64,000 nucleotides of DNA from Erythrobasidium yunnanense (GCA_001600175.1 BCJC01000004.1:744001-808000); one strand, 5' to 3'. Shown: positions 10,846 to 22,245, counted from the first letter of the stretch. Notes: a model not told the origin generated them from the sequence alone. Translations and numbers: made by a program.

Positions 10846-13800
10846 ATGGACGCTGGATCTGGCTACTCGTCGGATCCCACGACGAGCACCAGTTCTCGCG
10901 ACTTTGGGCGAAACATCAAGGACGAAGAGATCCATCATGATCAACATGACCATATCCCTTCATTCAGCTCGCTACACAACAGAGCTCATCTGCAGTCGAC
11001 GCCTGCGAAAACAGCGAGGCTCCCGCTACATCGCGTCGACAGAGCTGCCAATCCAGCATTCATAGTGCAGTCATCAGCCAGTGAATCTCAATCACAAACT
11101 GAAGAAGAAGAGGAAGAGGGCGAAGGTGAAATGGAAGATAACGCGACTGAGCTTGGAGGACCTCGAGGCGCCGGTGGTCAAACAGGTTCTGCTGCTGGGA
11201 CAAGAGTCAGGGAATATTGGGGAAGACTGCTGCAAGAGGCTGAAGAGAGCAAGGCAAATGCAGAGAGTCATCTTGGAGTGCCGGCTACGCGCAGACAACC
11301 GCCTTCAACTGGCAGCTCGACCTTGGTAGATCAAGAGTCCTTGACGGGTAAAGCAGCGAGCAGCAGCAGGCGTATATCGTCTTCATCTCAGACGACCTTG
11401 GAACGCCCTGCTTCGGCTCCTCCAGTCACGTACGACAGCACACCTATTTCCAGTCGGCCTTCGCCTCTGCAAGACCATATATCGCGCTTCATCTCGTCTA
11501 CACCTTCTGATCCCTATATCCCTGCACGTCCTCCTTCTCCTCCGTCTTTATCACACCACGACGATCTATCACGGAACAGCAGTCATAACAATAACAACAG
11601 CAGCTCAGCAATCGCGTCTCGCGTACATGATATCTTCGCTAAACATATTCATAGTGCTTCCACAAGCAGTACAGCTCGTCAACCTATCGCTTCTAGGAAT
11701 ACAGAACGCCATCTTCCGCCCAGACAGCGCTTACGAGATCTGCTAGGCGAGAGCAACCCCAGTAATAGCCGGCATCCGCATACGCGCACCCCAAGTTCTC
11801 AGCAGACGTACACGAGCGAGAGCGAAGGAGAGTCGATACAGGAACCGCAGAGGCCGTACAGGAACTCATCAGCTACAGCTCGTACAAGCCCGAAAAGGCG
11901 GCGAGAAGGCTCGAATACACCTAAGGCAGGACCTTCGCAGCGTCTTATATCGAAATTGCCCAATTCAAGTGCTTCAACTAGCAGGAGTCGGCTAGACCCC
12001 GCAGAAGAAAGCCGGTCACACAACAAAAGTCAGGAAAGACGTGTCTACAACGACGCATACGATACTTCGGCGAATCGAAGTCGTCAGCATACTACCCGGC
12101 CATCTCACAGCCGCCGCATCTCGGGCTCGTTCGCTGAGCCGGAGCTTCGTCCAGAAAGCCCCGCTCGAAGGGAAAGCCGTAACAATACAAGTCAGCTCAG
12201 TCGAGAGTGGGACTCTATCAGGCAGCAGGAGCAGTCCAGGCAATACGAAGAAGCTCTTGAGCATATTCAGGGCAACTCGCAAGATGAGGAAGAACAGCTA
12301 GACGACCAGCAGAGCGAGGGAGAGTATCGAAGCTCGGAGGTCGAGGACGAGGCTCGTCAAGTGCAAATGCATTCGCAGAGCGATAGCGATCCTGGCTATT
12401 CGCCTGAATCGGAGCTCGAGCCGCCTCAAAGGCCAGAAGTCAACACTAGCAGAGCGCGAGAGAGAGACTTCGGTCCTGAGGAAGAAGCTTCTCCGCTGTC
12501 CCAGAGCGAGCAAGGAGACGAGCGGCACGTCTCGTATGTCCAACAGCAGCGGATATCACCTCGTCTCGGCACCTTATCTTCCTTTCGGCGAAGCACGAAC
12601 GGCGATACGTCAGGCTTACATGACGAGGCTCTACCTTCTGAAGTCGTACAGGTAGCTACGAGCACGCCTCGAGCAGCTTCTCGGACTATAAACCGCTCTT
12701 TTGGCAATTCTACTAGAGCGCCCAAAACACCTCATCCACCAGGCGCGTATTTCAGTACTACTCCGTCAGCAACTTTCATAGGAGGTTCACCTTCTAGGCG
12801 GAAGAATGAAGACGACTCTTTCGTCGAACGTCGAGGTAACGAGACTGCAGAAGCTAGTCGATCTCGTTTCCTAGGTACAGCGAACTATTCAGTAGCTTCC
12901 AAGATACCTGGTGGGTATAGCTCGCCCTTTCCGCAGCCTCGGAAGAGTGGTCTGCAGGGAGACGAGCGGGACACCGTACGCTTCTCGACCCCTTCCAAGT
13001 CTCGGCAGTCGATGTTAGCGCCTAGCAGTGCAAGTCCATCGCGCACAGATAGTCGAATAAGAGAGGTGGACAATGATGGATCTCCAGCTCGACAACGAAG
13101 GTCCCCTCGCTCTGAGGCCAAACTTTCTTCACCGCGGAATGCGAATAACAGCCTGAAAGCCGCTGCGTCTCCTTCTACGCCAAAGAAGGGTCACTTGTCT
13201 CCTCAAGGCACTCCTCGCTCGCAAATAGGAAGCGGGGATACCACCCTTCAGAGCATGTTTACCGATCTCGTGAAGCCGCTCAAGAACTTGCTTGTCGGGT
13301 TTCATACTCCTCCAAAACCTACTGGCAAAGCTATATCGATTACACCCAAAGTGAAGGAGGAGGAGGAGAATTTGTTAGAGAATGAAGATACCCTAGTCGA
13401 GCGGAAAAAGCGGCGGGTGAGTCTGACGAACCTGTATTTCGACGCTCCGACAGAAGCTGATACGTTGTTGTCCAGCTCGAGCATGATCATATCTTGGCAC
13501 GTTTGTCAGAAGCGGATCGCATAGACCGGTCACTTGCGTCTCGCATAGACGAGATGCGGAAGGCAGTCGACGAGATGGGTCAACGCTTATCGAGTCAGGT
13601 AAGCTATCTGCCTCAAGCCTACCACTTTTAAAGCTAATGAGAGAGCATGGCAGGTCTCTTCCGTCATATCCGAATCCTTCGTCCAAGAAGCGAAACGGCG
13701 GAAACTGTGGTTCTCCCTCCTTATCTTCGGACAGCTCCTACTACTATACCTAATATTCATCTACGCGAATGCACGCGCAAATCAGCTTTACCAAACGACC

Positions 13801-14124
13801 TATTTCGATCCTTTCTTTCCTGTACTCTTGGATCCAGCCTATCACGAATCACGATTATCTTCCTCTTCTCTCTTTCGAACTTCTTACCCACTGTCTTCTT
13901 CTTCTTCTTCTTCTTCTTCTGGAGCGCAAAACGATAATAACGAGAAATCTTGGCATACATTCTTGAGGGTCTTCCAGTACGCTCTATACGCAATCAGGGA
14001 TAATATAGGCTTGGGCGGCGGCAGGACAGACTTCGTGCATGGGACTTTTGAACATGCAGTAACGAGAGCTGTCACGGCTGCTGCTGCAAGCGATACCACA
14101 GCTGTATTTCGGATACCCACGTAG
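10846..14124 (+). CDS. large disordered protein with coiled coil and C-terminal membrane segment
   Basis: I do not recognise the family. Three exons (10846-13416, 13476-13598, 13654-14124) give 1054 residues. The first ~850 are Ser/Arg/Glu/Gln-rich and disordered, with many SP/TP sites of the kind used by proline-directed kinases. A conserved-looking stretch around LVKPLKNLLVGFHTPPKP follows, then a predicted coiled coil (HDHILARLSEADRIDRSLAS, RIDEMRKAVDEMGQRLSS), a basic patch (QEAKRRK) and one strong transmembrane helix (LWFSLLIFGQLLLLYLIFIY). About 110 residues follow the helix, including a poly-Ser run. This plan suggests a nuclear-envelope, ER or spindle-pole-body anchored protein with a large cytosolic or nucleoplasmic tail; that is inference. 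ATG 10846 is the first in-frame ATG. Confidence 0.72.
13894..13920 (+). repeat. TTC/TCT trinucleotide microsatellite, coding
   Basis: About nine tandem TCT units in the last exon of the membrane-anchored disordered protein encode a run of serines. Length is likely to vary between strains without breaking the frame. Confidence 0.85.
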
Positions 14125-14354
14125 ACTTTCAGATACCCCAGGTAAATAGCGCGACTGTTGGTAGATAGAGCAAACGGTAGCGATATACTTCTAATAGATA
14201 CTGCTCAAGAATATATGGAGGTCTCCACTACTGTTGTTGTAGAGAATAGTCAAGTTTCAAGTGAGCAAGTCTCGAGCTGTTATCCCCAGTCTATGACCCT
14301 TCTCTTGTTGCCCTTGATACTGCAGATCGGGCTCTACAGCATCGACTTAGATAG

Positions 14355-15211
14355 TCATTTCCACTGTGCGATGACCTCGATCTGGCAAACAAGCACGTCA
14401 GACGTGATCTTCCAAAGAACAAGGAAACCGCTAGGTCGCAGCTTGCCTCGACGAGAGCATCTTTTGGCAGTCTTGCGACTTCTACACAAGATCTAGCAGG
14501 TTTGTGGTCGCCGAATCGTTTCGCGTAGACAGTGTTGATAGTTCCAAAGTCGCCCATGTCCTTGATGAAGACTGGAACATAGTCTCAGGAATGGACGAGA
14601 TGTACTGATTAAGACAACACGACCTTACCAGTAGCTTTGATGACATCGTTCAGAGTCAGGTTCTCGGCTTTTAGGACAGCCTCGATGTTCGTAAAGACTT
14701 GTTCGGTCTGCTCAGCAGCACCGCCTAGGATGTATCGTGATCAGTACATAGGAACCAATGCTTCTGCAAAGCATGCAGACTTACCCGGAACGAATTCCAT
14801 CGTCTTTGGGTCGAAAGGCACCTGGCCAGAGCAGAAGAGCTGTACGAGCGCGAGCGCGTCAGTGAGATGCTCTCTATACGATGACAGCCTGACGTACGAG
14901 ACCTAGGCTGCTCTTCATGGCTTGGCCTGTACGTCAAGGTCCGACTGATCAGCTTGGTCGACTGCTCGCTTCGAGCCGGTCGCACGCACAGTATGGGCCC
15001 TGCATATACAGCGAAGTCAGCTTATGGATAGAACACAGCAACGGCGCTGACGCACAATAGCAGAAGGGGCATTAGGCGTAGAGACGGCGGTGAACTTGGA
15101 CGACATGGTTCGGATTCTCGAAGCGGCAGAAGAGGTAATAGGCGATCTTGCAATGGTTGCGGTTCGTGTACAAGCTCGTAGTGGAATGGACGCAAAGGTG
15201 CGATGGAGCAT
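14355..15211 (-). CDS. MMF1: RidA/YjgF family protein (Mmf1-like), mitochondrial
   Basis: RidA proteins hydrolyse reactive enamine/imine intermediates released by PLP enzymes; fungal Mmf1 acts in mitochondria. Seven exons (15211-15056, 14999-14990, 14926-14898, 14839-14785, 14724-14629, 14571-14447, 14381-14355) give 165 residues. The RidA core is clear: [61 protein letters not shown] and [20 protein letters not shown], with the Arg of PARSCVEV that binds the substrate carboxylate. The N-terminus ([18 protein letters not shown]) is a typical mitochondrial presequence; a second ATG opening MSSKFTAV would give a cytosolic form. Exon 2 is only 10 bases. The last intron (14382-14446) is best read as GC-AG, giving [12 protein letters not shown]; a GTTTCC donor 18 bases downstream would also be in frame but breaks the family pattern. 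Confidence 0.88.
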
Positions 15212-15356
15212 GCAATATATCGAGATGATGGTAGAAGCCGAAAAGAGGGGTTGACTGCTATTCAGACATAGTTACGAGACTACATAACGTCTACTGATGT
15301 GACTGTAACTCCACTACATATAACTGAGAACGGCCCCGATCCTGTCCATACCGCGC

Positions 15357-16225
15357 CTAAGCCTGAAAGCTGTACGTCTTGCGATGACCTCTCTGCACCT
15401 GCGCAACCCCATCTCTTGCATCTCTCAGCATCATTGTATGCTTGTGCACTTCCTTCACTCGCCCGTCCGTATAATCCGCTAGCGGGATCTCGAAAGACGA
15501 GACTTGCTTAAAGCCATACTTCGTGTATAGCGGCACGCCAGCAACGGTAGCTTCTACATAGACCGGAAGCTTCTTCTCGTCGGCGAGTGCGAGGCCGAAC
15601 TCCATAAGCGACGCGCCTATGCCTTTTCGCTGATGGTCTTGGTGCACGAAGAGGTTGGAAAGGCCTGAATGAGTGATACGTCAGCATCATAGTACTTTCG
15701 AGATGATCTGTGGAAGCGCAGCGCACGGATGTATGGTTTGCCTTGAAGATGCTTCAGCCTATGTTCATGCAGCTGGCTCGTGAACTCTTACCGCAACGCG
15801 ACATTCTCTTCTCCTCCAGCTTGTGCATCAATCTTCTTCGGACCAGCTGAGTAGTCTTCTGGGACATCAAAAACCCTCCACTTCGCAAAGCCCACGATTT
15901 CTTCGAGGTTCTCTTGCTTCACCGCAACAACATTTATAATGCCTCGCGAGCATAGATCTGGCTCAGTCTCTTTCACCTTCCTTGCGGTGATGGTCGAGTT
16001 GATGCCCTTGGGATACGAAGCGTCCTGGAAGGCAGATGGGCTGGAGGCCTGGACTGTCACAATGCCGGAGGAATCGCCTGCAGTTCCTAGACGAAGCTTG
16101 TAGGCCATCTTGAAGGTGCAGTTTTGGATGAAGTGGTCAGAAGACAAGCTGCACCGGCTGCTGGCGTCTTCCTGGGCATGTTCTTCAACCGTCAAGCGTG
16201 AGCGGCTGCTAGCCGACTGATTCAT
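15357..16225 (-). CDS. GNAT-family N-acetyltransferase
   Basis: A predicted acetyl-CoA-dependent acetyltransferase of a fungal GNAT group; substrate unknown. Three exons (16225-15792, 15758-15727, 15664-15357) give 257 residues. The acetyl-CoA loop is HQRKGIGASLMEFGLALAD in motif A, preceded by the strand LSNLFVHQD and followed by LPVYVEATVAGVPLYTKYGF, a typical GNAT end. ATG 16225 gives a ~38-residue extension; ATG 16108 (MAYKLRLGTA) is an equally plausible start close to the usual first strand. The middle exon is a 32-base microexon that restores HLQGKPYIRLSNLFV. The intron before it is only 33 bases (15759-15791), or 39 if a weaker GTTGCG donor is used. Confidence 0.8.
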
Positions 16226-16801
16226 CGCATCGATGGAAGCTTTGAAGAAGAGAGAGCGTAATGGCCAGCATCAACACGATGGTAACAGAACGGCGAACAA
16301 GTATGTAGTCATGAAAGCAGAACGGAAAGGCCGAAGTCGAGTGACTTCTGCGCGATGGACTAGCGCAAGCATCCCTATCTGGCCTGCTGCGCGATTAGAA
16401 GCAGTCGTGTTTTTCCAGATGGGCCAGATGGTCATCCAAGACAAAGCAAAAGCTAATACCGTATCTGCTGGCTTGTCCAGATTGGCGATCCGTTCTATCC
16501 CATCTCAGGGGGGTCTTTGGCCGTTGATCGATCCTTCGAGACACCATCTCACCTCGATGGCCATGATTCCTGATCCATCGCTGCTGCTCATCAGTCTGGT
16601 CATCCGATGCCCATGATCCAGATTACGATGTCACACACTCACACTAGAGACAGACAGCGGTCGTTGGCCGGGTACAAAGTCTGGGGAACAACATTGAGCA
16701 TCACGCTCGAGGGCCGGAGCAGATCAGCGATGTGATGAGAGATGACAGCTTCAGGCTATTGATCATCTTCGTTACTCTGTTCTGCTTTCTACGATTCAAA
16801 C
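16226..16801. promoter_or_regulatory. divergent intergenic region between GNAT and MFS genes
   Basis: A 576-base region between two divergently transcribed genes. A 127-codon open frame on the plus strand (16233-16616) shows no domain and no support, and was not called. No clear motif seen. Confidence 0.45.
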
Positions 16802-18591
16802 ATGACCACGACCAGCAACGATGAAAGACAGCCTCTGCTCCTCAAAGCTGACCGTCATGACAAGCAGCGCTTACCATATCATCAGCTCCTCTTTGTCTTC
16901 CTGCTCCGAGGATCCAGCGTGAGCCTATTCCTACCTATTGTCTTGCCATCCTGACCGATGAACTGCAGCCCATCCTCTTCTTCTCCATCCTGCCCTTCAT
17001 CAACGCTTTCCTCGTAGACGATCTCAACATCGCCAGTCCTGCAACTGTCGGATACAAGTCTGGAATCATAGAAGCTGCAATGTCGTTGACCGTCATCATC
17101 TTCATCCTGCCAAGCGCGTGGCTCAGCGATGTCATTGGACGAGGAAGAGTCGTACTCATCGCTCTTACTGGAATGACGTTCGTGCAGTGCGTCTTCGGGC
17201 TCAGCAGGACATTCGTCGGACTAGTCATGGCTAGAGCACTTCTAGGCTTCTTCACTTCGGCCACGCCAGCGTGAGTTCCCATTTCAACCTCTGCAATCAG
17301 TGTCGCTGATGTGCTTGTCGAGAGCATTTGCAAGACATACATCTGTGAAAGCGTTCCGACGTTCGCTCAACCTAATGCCTGGGTTTGGCAGAGTCTAGGC
17401 TGTAAGCCTATCCGCATCAACCTCTTTGAACAGTACTGATATGTGATGCAGGGCAAGCTGCGAGCACACTGGCGTGAGCTGCTTTCAGTAGAGACTGCAA
17501 TCGATCCTGACACAGTGCGACAGACCTTTCCTAGGCGGCATCACTTCCAATCCAGCGGAAACTTGGCCAGCTTTGTTCCACTCTGCTTTCTGGAGACGCA
17601 ATCCCTACGCTCTTCCATGCTTTCTCGTGAGCTATTCCTCTAAATGTGCTGTTCCGAAATGTCGATACTGACTGTTCATGCTAGTCTGCCGCTGTGCCAG
17701 CTTTCACGGCAATCTATAGCTACTTTATAGTAAAAGATAGCGGTCTGAAGAACAATGAAGAAGTAGTCATTATCAGCAAAGTGGATCAAGATGCTTCTAC
17801 CGCCGCACCTCACGCCAGCGCCTACACAAGAGCCTCGCTCTTCCCTGTCCTCCTCATCCTGAGCTCCGTAGTAAGCTACTTCCCACTTCCAGAACGTCTG
17901 CTGGTATCGCTGATAGTCATCCTTGCAGTTCATGATTTGCGCATTCAATGCTGCGCAAGTCTTGTTCCTCTATACGCCCTCGAAGCTCGGAGGTCTAGGT
18001 CTTCAACCCCGCCAAATCTCGTTCGTTCTCGTCATCCGACCTATCCTAATGGCTCTCTTCAACACGTCCATCTATCCTTCCTTCTCTCGCAAATCCGGCC
18101 CTGAGGCCCTACTACGCGTCAGCGTGCTAGCGTGGCCTCTCACTTATGCTATCTATCTAGGTCTAGCTATCATGGCTTCAAATGGTATCTCAGTAGCATT
18201 TTTCCCGCCTTTCCTGCTTCTGGCGGCCGCAATGGACGTAGTAGGAGGAATGTCATTCATCGCGCAGGACTCGCTGGTCGGAAAGAGATTTCCGCACAAG
18301 CGACACCTGGCACATATGAACGCGATAGGCGATTTGGCAGCTAATATGGTAAGTCTGTCAGCTTGATCTTGCCCGATGCCACTGATCACTCTATCTGAGC
18401 AGGGAGGCGGACTGGGAGTAGCTGCAGGGAACTCCTTCTTCGCTCTATCAGTACAGCATAATCTCTTGGGTGGAAAGGCGATCTGGGTGGCTCTTATCGT
18501 CTTCTCGCTTGTTCACGTCGGGCTGGCTCAAAGAATGACCGTCAAGACGGGCTGGCAGGAGGAAGAAACAAAAGCGAGTGCCTGCATCTAG
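16802..18591 (+). CDS. major facilitator superfamily transporter
   Basis: A plasma-membrane or vacuolar MFS exporter of the ZIFL/DHA1-like group common in basidiomycetes; substrate unknown. Eight exons (16802-16918, 16969-17270, 17325-17401, 17452-17473, 17524-17626, 17685-17870, 17929-18348, 18403-18591) give 471 residues. The N-terminus has the dileucine-like ERQPLLLK. Helix 1 (LLFVFLLRGSS) leads to FFSILPFINAFLVDDL. The cytoplasmic loop 2-3 signature is WLSDVIGRGRVVLI. Helix 4 and the region before helix 5 read KTYICESVPTFAQ, then SLGWQAASTLAPFLGG. Later helices include MICAFNAAQVLFLYTPSKLG and SVLAWPLTYAIYLGLAI. Exon 4 is 22 bases. A decayed copy of the last intron and exon lies 1.2 kb downstream. 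Confidence 0.88.
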
Positions 18592-18713
18592 AATGTAGGG
18601 GAACGATTTGATGTAGCTTAGTTTAGAGTAGACGCGCAACTAGACGCAATATAGAAGACTTGACGCTCTGTACAACTTCAAATCTTCCAAAAACTTCTTT
18701 GACAGCGGCCTGG

Positions 18714-18786
18714 GCTAACTTCGACTACTCAAAGAATTCGGTAACTGCTTCACCGAAAGCTCGCAACTTTTTCGCGACCGAAAGCG
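18714..18786 (-). pseudogene. decayed copy of the 3' end of the aminotransferase gene
   Basis: On the minus strand this stretch ends GEAVTEFFE followed by TAG, against CETVTEFFE followed by TAA at the true 3' end of the aminotransferase (20045 onward). Counting by eye, roughly 70 percent of about 55 bases match. It sits just beyond the MFS gene in the same relative order as the intact pair, so it is the second half of a duplicated MFS-end/aminotransferase-end segment. Confidence 0.6.
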
Positions 18787-18909
18787 AGAGACAGTATCAT
18801 AGCCGGCGCTTGCTTTCCTTGGCCTTTCTTACCCAGAAGGACTTGTCTATTCCTCAACCATCTATGGCTACGAATACATCTGCATTGACCTGGACTCACC
18901 ACCACCAGC

Positions 18910-19633
18910 ATGACTCTCGAATCCTCTGCTGACCCCTCTCAGGCCAAAGTCATTGAACTCGAGATTAACCTCGACAAGCTACCACCTTTACCTGAACTTC
19001 CAGAGGCGTTACAAGAAGTGCCGTTTATACACAAGTCGTACCTCCTCGCTCAGCAAGGTCCTCGCCCGAATGGTCTTGAGTGCGAGATCAAGTCAAACAA
19101 GCGGATGGAGATTATCGGGGATGCTGTGCTCAGCCTGGCAGTCACGTCGCTTCTAGTGAGGAGATACTCACATATAGGACCTGCTTCCATCTCCGTGCGT
19201 AAACTGAATAGTCACAAACAGCGATAATCAAGGCTGACGCGACGGTGACCTCTTACAGCACGCCCGCAAGAGCCTGATTTGCAATGTGCTATTCTCCCGC
19301 CTGGCTCTGGCATATGGCTTGGATAAGCGTCTTAAGGTCCAATTCCAGCTGGAGCGTGACGAGCGTCACAAGATATATGCCGATACCTTCGAAGCGTATA
19401 TAGGCACGCTCTACGAGGCCATTGACTCTCATAACGTACCAAGGTCGAGTCTCGATACGTATTTCGCGGAGCTGTACTCGTTGAACGTCTTTCCCAACTT
19501 GGACGAAGCTGTCAACGCTTGGCAAGAGCATCGTCTAGCAGTCAAGACGGGACATTCTGCTCGGTCGAGCGCCTCCAAGAAGAAGAATAAGAGGCTCCGC
19601 AAGGAAAAGGCAGACCAGGAGCTAATACGGTAA
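18910..19633 (+). CDS. single-domain RNase III family protein
   Basis: Two exons (18910-19194, 19259-19633) give 219 residues forming one RNase III domain. The signature RMEIIGDAVL matches the RLEFLGDAVL box that supplies the first catalytic Glu and Asp, and ADTFEAYIGTLYEA matches the second box with its Asp and Glu, so all four metal-binding acids appear present. The C-terminus is a Lys-rich stretch (SKKKNKRLRKEK) and there is no double-stranded RNA-binding domain. Stand-alone domains of this kind occur in mitochondrial ribosomal proteins and in small fungal RNase III homologues; the role here is unknown. An overlapping ATG at 18864 opens a short out-of-frame ORF. The last codons and the TAA stop lie where a duplicated MFS splice donor begins, so the 3' end is chimeric. 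Confidence 0.72.
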
Positions 19634-19874
19634 GTTTGTCAGCCTCGTCTTGCCAGACCTCCTCTAACTGCCTCTCCTGACAGGGATCCGAATTAGGCGT
19701 GGCTGAGGGGACTCTCTCCTTGCTCTATCGGCGTAAAATAATCCACTGGAAGGGAAAACAATCTGGGTAGCTGTTATCGTTTTCTCGCTCGTATACGTGG
19801 GGCCCGCTCAGCGAATGACTGTCAAGACTGGCTGGCAGGAGGAAGAAAGCAAAGGTAATACTTGCAGAGACTAG
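19620..19874 (+). pseudogene. decayed copy of the last intron and exon of the MFS gene
   Basis: This stretch aligns along its length with 18341-18591. Shared landmarks include the splice donor (ctaatacggtaag against ctaatatggtaag), a CAG-GG acceptor, a block reading atctgggtagctgttatcgt, the run ctggctggcaggaggaagaa, and a terminal TAG. By eye about 75-80 percent of the exon matches. The frame is disrupted (an in-frame TAG follows soon after the acceptor), so it is not functional as part of a transporter. Confidence 0.85.
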
Positions 19875-20044
19875 GTTCTACGAAACGGCTACACTATGAA
19901 TTTTGAATTTGGGGTTCCCCTTGAGGAAGTGAACTACGCATACCCTAGGGAGTACAGACCGTAGATGTACGACTAGGAAGAACAGACACTAGACGATCTG
20001 CAAATCTGACTGTTTGTCTTGGGGACTGCACCGATGTGTCGCGA

Positions 20045-22245
20045 TTACTCGAAGAACTCCGTAACGGTCTCACAGAAGATCTTGACTCCCTTTCTGAGCG
20101 TGTCATGCGTCGAGAAGCTGAATGCTAATCTAAAGTGTCCCACACCCTCTTCGTCATCGCTTTCCACCTCTACTTCACCCTCACCTACAGCCTTAGGCGC
20201 AGGCGGTTGATCTGAATCAGGTGCTCCGGAACGTAGACCGTCTCCATTGAACATCCAGCCGGGAGCTATGAGGACACTGTTCTGTGCAAGCTTCTCCCAG
20301 AGCTCATTCATCAGGATTCGAGTACGCTCTTTCTTGGCAGACGGAGAGGCATGTCTATCGAATGACTTGTGGTTGCTGAGATGTACGTTGATCTAAATCA
20401 AGTGTCAGGCTGGGCACTCGAAGTGAGGGAAAAGTAGAACGACGCACCCATACGAACATACCACCTTCAGGCGGTGAGAACGAAATCAGAGGAGGTCTGC
20501 CTTCACTCAATCCAAACGTCGAGAACTTCTCGTCCAAGTCGAATGTACGCAGTGGCGTCCTCTTGCTCGAGTCATATTTGGCATAGCCGACCATCTTGAC
20601 TGGACGAGGAGATGCGGAGCCTAATAGGACGCGCTGCGGCCTGATAGTCTCGATCTTGAAGCCTTGTTGCAGAGCATTGACAGTCACATCTACCACTTAT
20701 CATCAGTATCCAGATAGAAAGGAGGGAGGAGGCAAGCTCACCTCTTCGCTCCTGATACTGAGCCCTCAATCCGCGCAGCCATCTGATCCAGCCGTCCATT
20801 CCCCACGTCTCGAGTATTTTAGCAATCATGACCTGCGTAAAGCCACTAGGCTGCTGTGTGCTAGTCTCGCTAGCTCTAAGGAGTCTTTCTGAAAAGCGCG
20901 CATTCGAGGTGATCCTGCGATAACTCAACGACTTAGCCAAATTTCGACGAATGTGACATTATAGAAGAAGAGCTCACCATCCTAGACGCGATCCTGGCGC
21001 GACTGTCTTGCTGAACGTATCGAGGCGGATCACCCTGCCTTGATAGTCAAATTTTAGGTAGGAAGGCGAGAGGGACTTGATGAATTGGCGGTTCTCCTTG
21101 TTGACTGAGCTTGAGCTTGCCTCGACATTTTCTGCCTGTTGTTGGCCTTGCAGGAATTGCAGAATGTAGTAGGGCTAGCCGAAGCTATCAGTCTTGATTC
21201 CAGATAGTGTAATGGACCCCAAACTCACATCGTCTTCGCAAATAATGACATCGTGTTTGACACAGACAGCATACACCCTCTTGCGCCTTTCTGTCGAGAT
21301 TATCGACCCCGTGGGGTTCTGGCCTACAGGGACCGTATACAGCACACTCGGCTTCTTCGTTCCTCTTTCTTGTACATTCCACTCTGAGAGTGTTTTATCA
21401 AGTGCTTCTGGGCTGATACCTTCTGCATCTATGGCGATAGGTACAGGACGGACGCCCATCGGCCAGCCTGATTCGATGGCTGAGGGATACGTCCATGCTT
21501 CTACGAGAATCGGATCACCGGGATTGCAGAGTAGCTCTAAAGTCTTGTGCCAGCCGTCCGTAGCGCCATCCGTGAGCAGGACATCCCAGTCGGCGCACGC
21601 AGGCATCGACACAAGCGACGTCCACTCCTTCAAGAAGTTGTTCAAGAACACAAGGCCCTGTGCTCCTCCATACTGCAAAGCGGTCGAGAGCTGCACACTC
21701 GTCGGCGTTGGGTTCTCTACATATTTCGGCACGGTGATCTGCCCAGTCTTGGGCGTGGAGGAACCGCCAAAGATGCTGGAGAACCATCCTCGTTTGCTTT
21801 CTTTAGGGGCTTCTTCGAGTGAGTCGAATCTCGAGGGAGATAAGAGAGATCCGGCCAATGTCTCGAATGGGAAGTATGATGGATCGGGGAGCTGCAAGCC
21901 AGGAAGTGTCAGTATACGTATCTATACTTATGTCACAGCAAGCCGGCATCGATGCGACTCACTCCTCCAGCTCTGTACGATCAGTGTAACGACGATTGAT
22001 AAGCGAGATCGAATGGTCAGCCGGCTACATGGCTTTACTCTCGCTTCCACAGGACAGGAACAATGTTGTGCATACAAGCTGATGAGACCAGGGACGCCTT
22101 GGAACTTTGCGAACGACTTCAGGGGACTGGGTCGCCTGGCTTTCGCGAGCTCAGACAGATGATGGGACAGGTCAACGGCGTTACCGCCAGTAGGTGGTGC
22201 ATCTTTGGCATCGATAGAAGTGGGGAAAGCTGCTGCAGAGTCCAT
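20045..22245 (-). CDS. ARO8: aromatic amino acid aminotransferase, Aro8-like (class I/II PLP enzyme)
   Basis: A PLP-dependent aminotransferase for aromatic and related 2-oxo acids, fold type I, group I. Visible family marks are KFQGVPGLISLAGGLPDPS at the N-terminus, LTDGATDGWHKTLELLCNPGD, PSVLYTVPVGQNPTG, ICEDDPYYILQFLQG, and the PLP lysine in RLDTFSKTVAPGSRLGW. The C-terminal domain includes EGGMFVWINVH and FRLAFSFS. Exon 1 is 22245-22076; the next exon (21972-21963) is only 10 bases and supplies the AGG of the conserved LAGGLPDP motif. Exon 3 adds a ~25-residue Ser/Lys loop not usual in yeast Aro8. The gene is convergent with the MFS and RNase III genes. The start is the ATG opening MDSAAAFPTS. 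Confidence 0.9.

Noticed and set aside
16233-16616. A 127-codon open frame between the GNAT and MFS genes
   Set aside because: No domain, poor composition, and it lies in a divergent promoter region; one chance frame of this size is expected.
17271-17300. A 30-base intron in the MFS gene ending at CAATCAG
   Set aside because: A later acceptor at 17324 gives a normal 54-base intron and restores the conserved KTYICES region, so the shorter intron was dropped.
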